The notes beneath the pieces were generated by a model. It ran no database searches, was not told the DNA's origin, and saw only the letters and a program-made list of their open reading frames with translations. Both the position numbers and the translations under genes were made by a program. This document shows positions 11,533-12,418 of a stretch of 12,418 bases of DNA, in pieces. Source of the DNA: WHTB01 sp050699035 (GTDB taxonomy: Bacteria; Actinomycetota; Actinomycetes; Propionibacteriales; Nocardioidaceae). The stretch spans positions 1-12,418 of the forward strand of contig JBOHDE010000110.1 in NCBI GenBank assembly GCA_050699035.1, read 5' to 3'. Position 1 is the stretch's first letter. Every line of letters begins with the position of its first letter.

Positions 11533-12418
11533 ATGGCGGGGACGAAGGTACGGGTCGAGGTCGGCGGGCGCACGTTGAGCCTGAGCAACCTCGACAAGGT
11601 GCTCTATCCCGAGACGGGGTTCACCAAGGGCGAGGTGATCGACCACTACGTCGCCGTCGCGGAGCCGCTGCTGGCGCACCTGGCCGGCCGGCTGCTGACC
11701 CGCAAGCGCTGGCCCGACGGCGTCGGGTCGCAGCCGTTCTTCGAGAAGAACGCGCCCCGCGGCACGCCCGACTGGGTACGCACGGTGCTGATCGAGGAGC
11801 ATGGCGACGACGGGGTCGAGTACGTCGTCGCCGAGGACCTGCCGACGTTGGTCTGGCTGGCGAACCTGGCCGCCCTCGAGCTCCACGTCCCGCAGTGGAC
11901 CGTCGGACCGCGCGGCGGCATCCGCGACGCCGACCTGCTGGTGTTCGACCTCGACCCGGGCCCGCCCGCGACCGTCGTCGACTGCTGCCGGGTCGCGCTG
12001 CTGCTCCGCGACCTGCTCGCCGACGACGGCCTGGAGGCGTGGCCGAAGACGTCCGGCAACAAGGGCGCCCAGCTGTACGTGCCGATCGGGCAGGCCGTCG
12101 GTGGGCGCACCTCCGCGTACGCCAAGGACCTCGCTGCGCGGCTGGCCCACGAACACCCAGCCGTCGTCGTGGCGACGATGAACCGGCAGGCCCGCAAGGG
12201 CAAGGTCTTCATCGACTGGAGCCAGAACAACCCGGCGAAGACCACGATCGCGCCGTACTCCCTGCGCGGCACGGAACAGCCCAGGGTCTCCACGCCGCTC
12301 ACCTGGGACGAGGTCGAGGCCGCCGGCGCACCCTCCGACCTGGTGTTCGGCCCGGCCGACGTACGTGCTCGCCTCGACGACCACGGCGACCTGCTGGCGG
12401 CCATGCGCGAGGCTGACC
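11533..12418 (+). CDS. ligD: LigD-type polymerase/primase (PolDom) protein, NHEJ-related, 3' end outside window
   Basis: The frame is open from ATG 11533 to the window edge, giving 295 visible residues. It matches the LigD polymerase domain throughout: NLDKVLYPETGFTKGEVIDHY (19-39), LELHVPQW (115-122), the metal-binding DxD in FDLDPG (138-143; D139, D141), KTSGNKGAQLYVP (172-184), the third acidic residue D228 in VFIDWSQN, and KTTIAPYSLRG (236-246). This archaeo-eukaryotic primase-type polymerase fills gaps and adds ribonucleotides at double-strand breaks with Ku. Actinobacteria often carry it as a stand-alone protein of about 300-350 residues; the visible part already covers most of that, so a fused ligase domain cannot be confirmed or excluded. 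Residue 180 is Gln where the well-studied LigD proteins have His. No ku gene is in the window. The start is supported by the TAGAGT box and the family N-terminus. Confidence 0.9.
   Translation, partial: MAGTKVRVEVGGRTLSLSNLDKVLYPETGFTKGEVIDHYVAVAEPLLAHLAGRLLTRKRWPDGVGSQPFFEKNAPRGTPDWVRTVLIEEHGDDGVEYVVAEDLPTLVWLANLAALELHVPQWTVGPRGGIRDADLLVFDLDPGPPATVVDCCRVALLLRDLLADDGLEAWPKTSGNKGAQLYVPIGQAVGGRTSAYAKDLAARLAHEHPAVVVATMNRQARKGKVFIDWSQNNPAKTTIAPYSLRGTEQPRVSTPLTWDEVEAAGAPSDLVFGPADVRARLDDHGDLLAAMREAD

Overview
This is high-GC DNA with dense coding on both strands. It looks like an actinobacterium, most plausibly from the Propionibacteriales (Nocardioides/Kribbella-like). The reasons are strong G/C bias at third codon positions, GTG starts, a DUF222 (13E12-type) gene, a DGPF/YCII protein, an actinobacterial LigD-type polymerase, MoeZ, an AfsR/SARP-type regulator with an NB-ARC module, and several -10-like TANNNT boxes lying 6-7 nt before start codons, as expected for leaderless mRNAs. 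The taxon is inferred from gene content only. I see no tRNA, rRNA, CRISPR array, transposase or integrase.

Left third (1-4516): the 5' end of a DUF222 gene reads off the left edge on the minus strand. It is divergent from a RimJ/RimL-like GNAT acetyltransferase (373-954). Next come a YCII/DGPF-type protein (1150-1509), a convergent pentapeptide-plus-DinB-like protein (1580-2368, minus), a divergent metallo-beta-lactamase-fold hydrolase (2437-3180), and an alpha/beta hydrolase (3270-4127) with five 12-bp tandem repeats right after its start codon. The hydrolase is translationally coupled (ATGA) to a DUF1761 membrane protein (4124-4516). The YCII gene and the alpha/beta hydrolase gene share a TGTCG(G/A)-N17 promoter-like motif resembling that of ECF42 sigma factors.

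Middle (4500-10192): four minus-strand genes. In transcription order they are a winged-helix class I methyltransferase (7038-5914), a 35-residue small protein whose start overlaps the methyltransferase stop (5917-5810), a secreted trypsin-like serine protease (5708-4845) and an alkyltransferase-like DNA repair protein without the catalytic cysteine (4805-4500). Facing away from the methyltransferase across 169 bp is a 994-residue SARP/BTAD-NB-ARC regulator (7208-10192), the obvious candidate controller of the methyltransferase/small-protein pair.

Right end (10196-12418): moeZ (adenylyltransferase/sulfurtransferase, minus) is convergent with the regulator, with 3 nt between stop codons. Divergent from moeZ across 134 bp is the start of a LigD-type polymerase gene running off the window. 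A perfect 7-bp inverted repeat lies between them. An atl-like gene close to moeZ is, from memory, also found in Mycobacterium (Rv3204/Rv3206c). If so, the protease/methyltransferase/regulator block may be an insertion into an older neighbourhood.

No non-coding stretch exceeds about 200 bp. The most novel-looking points are the coupled 35-residue protein, the in-frame 12-bp repeat tract, the putative ECF42-type promoter pair, and the methyltransferase/regulator divergon.
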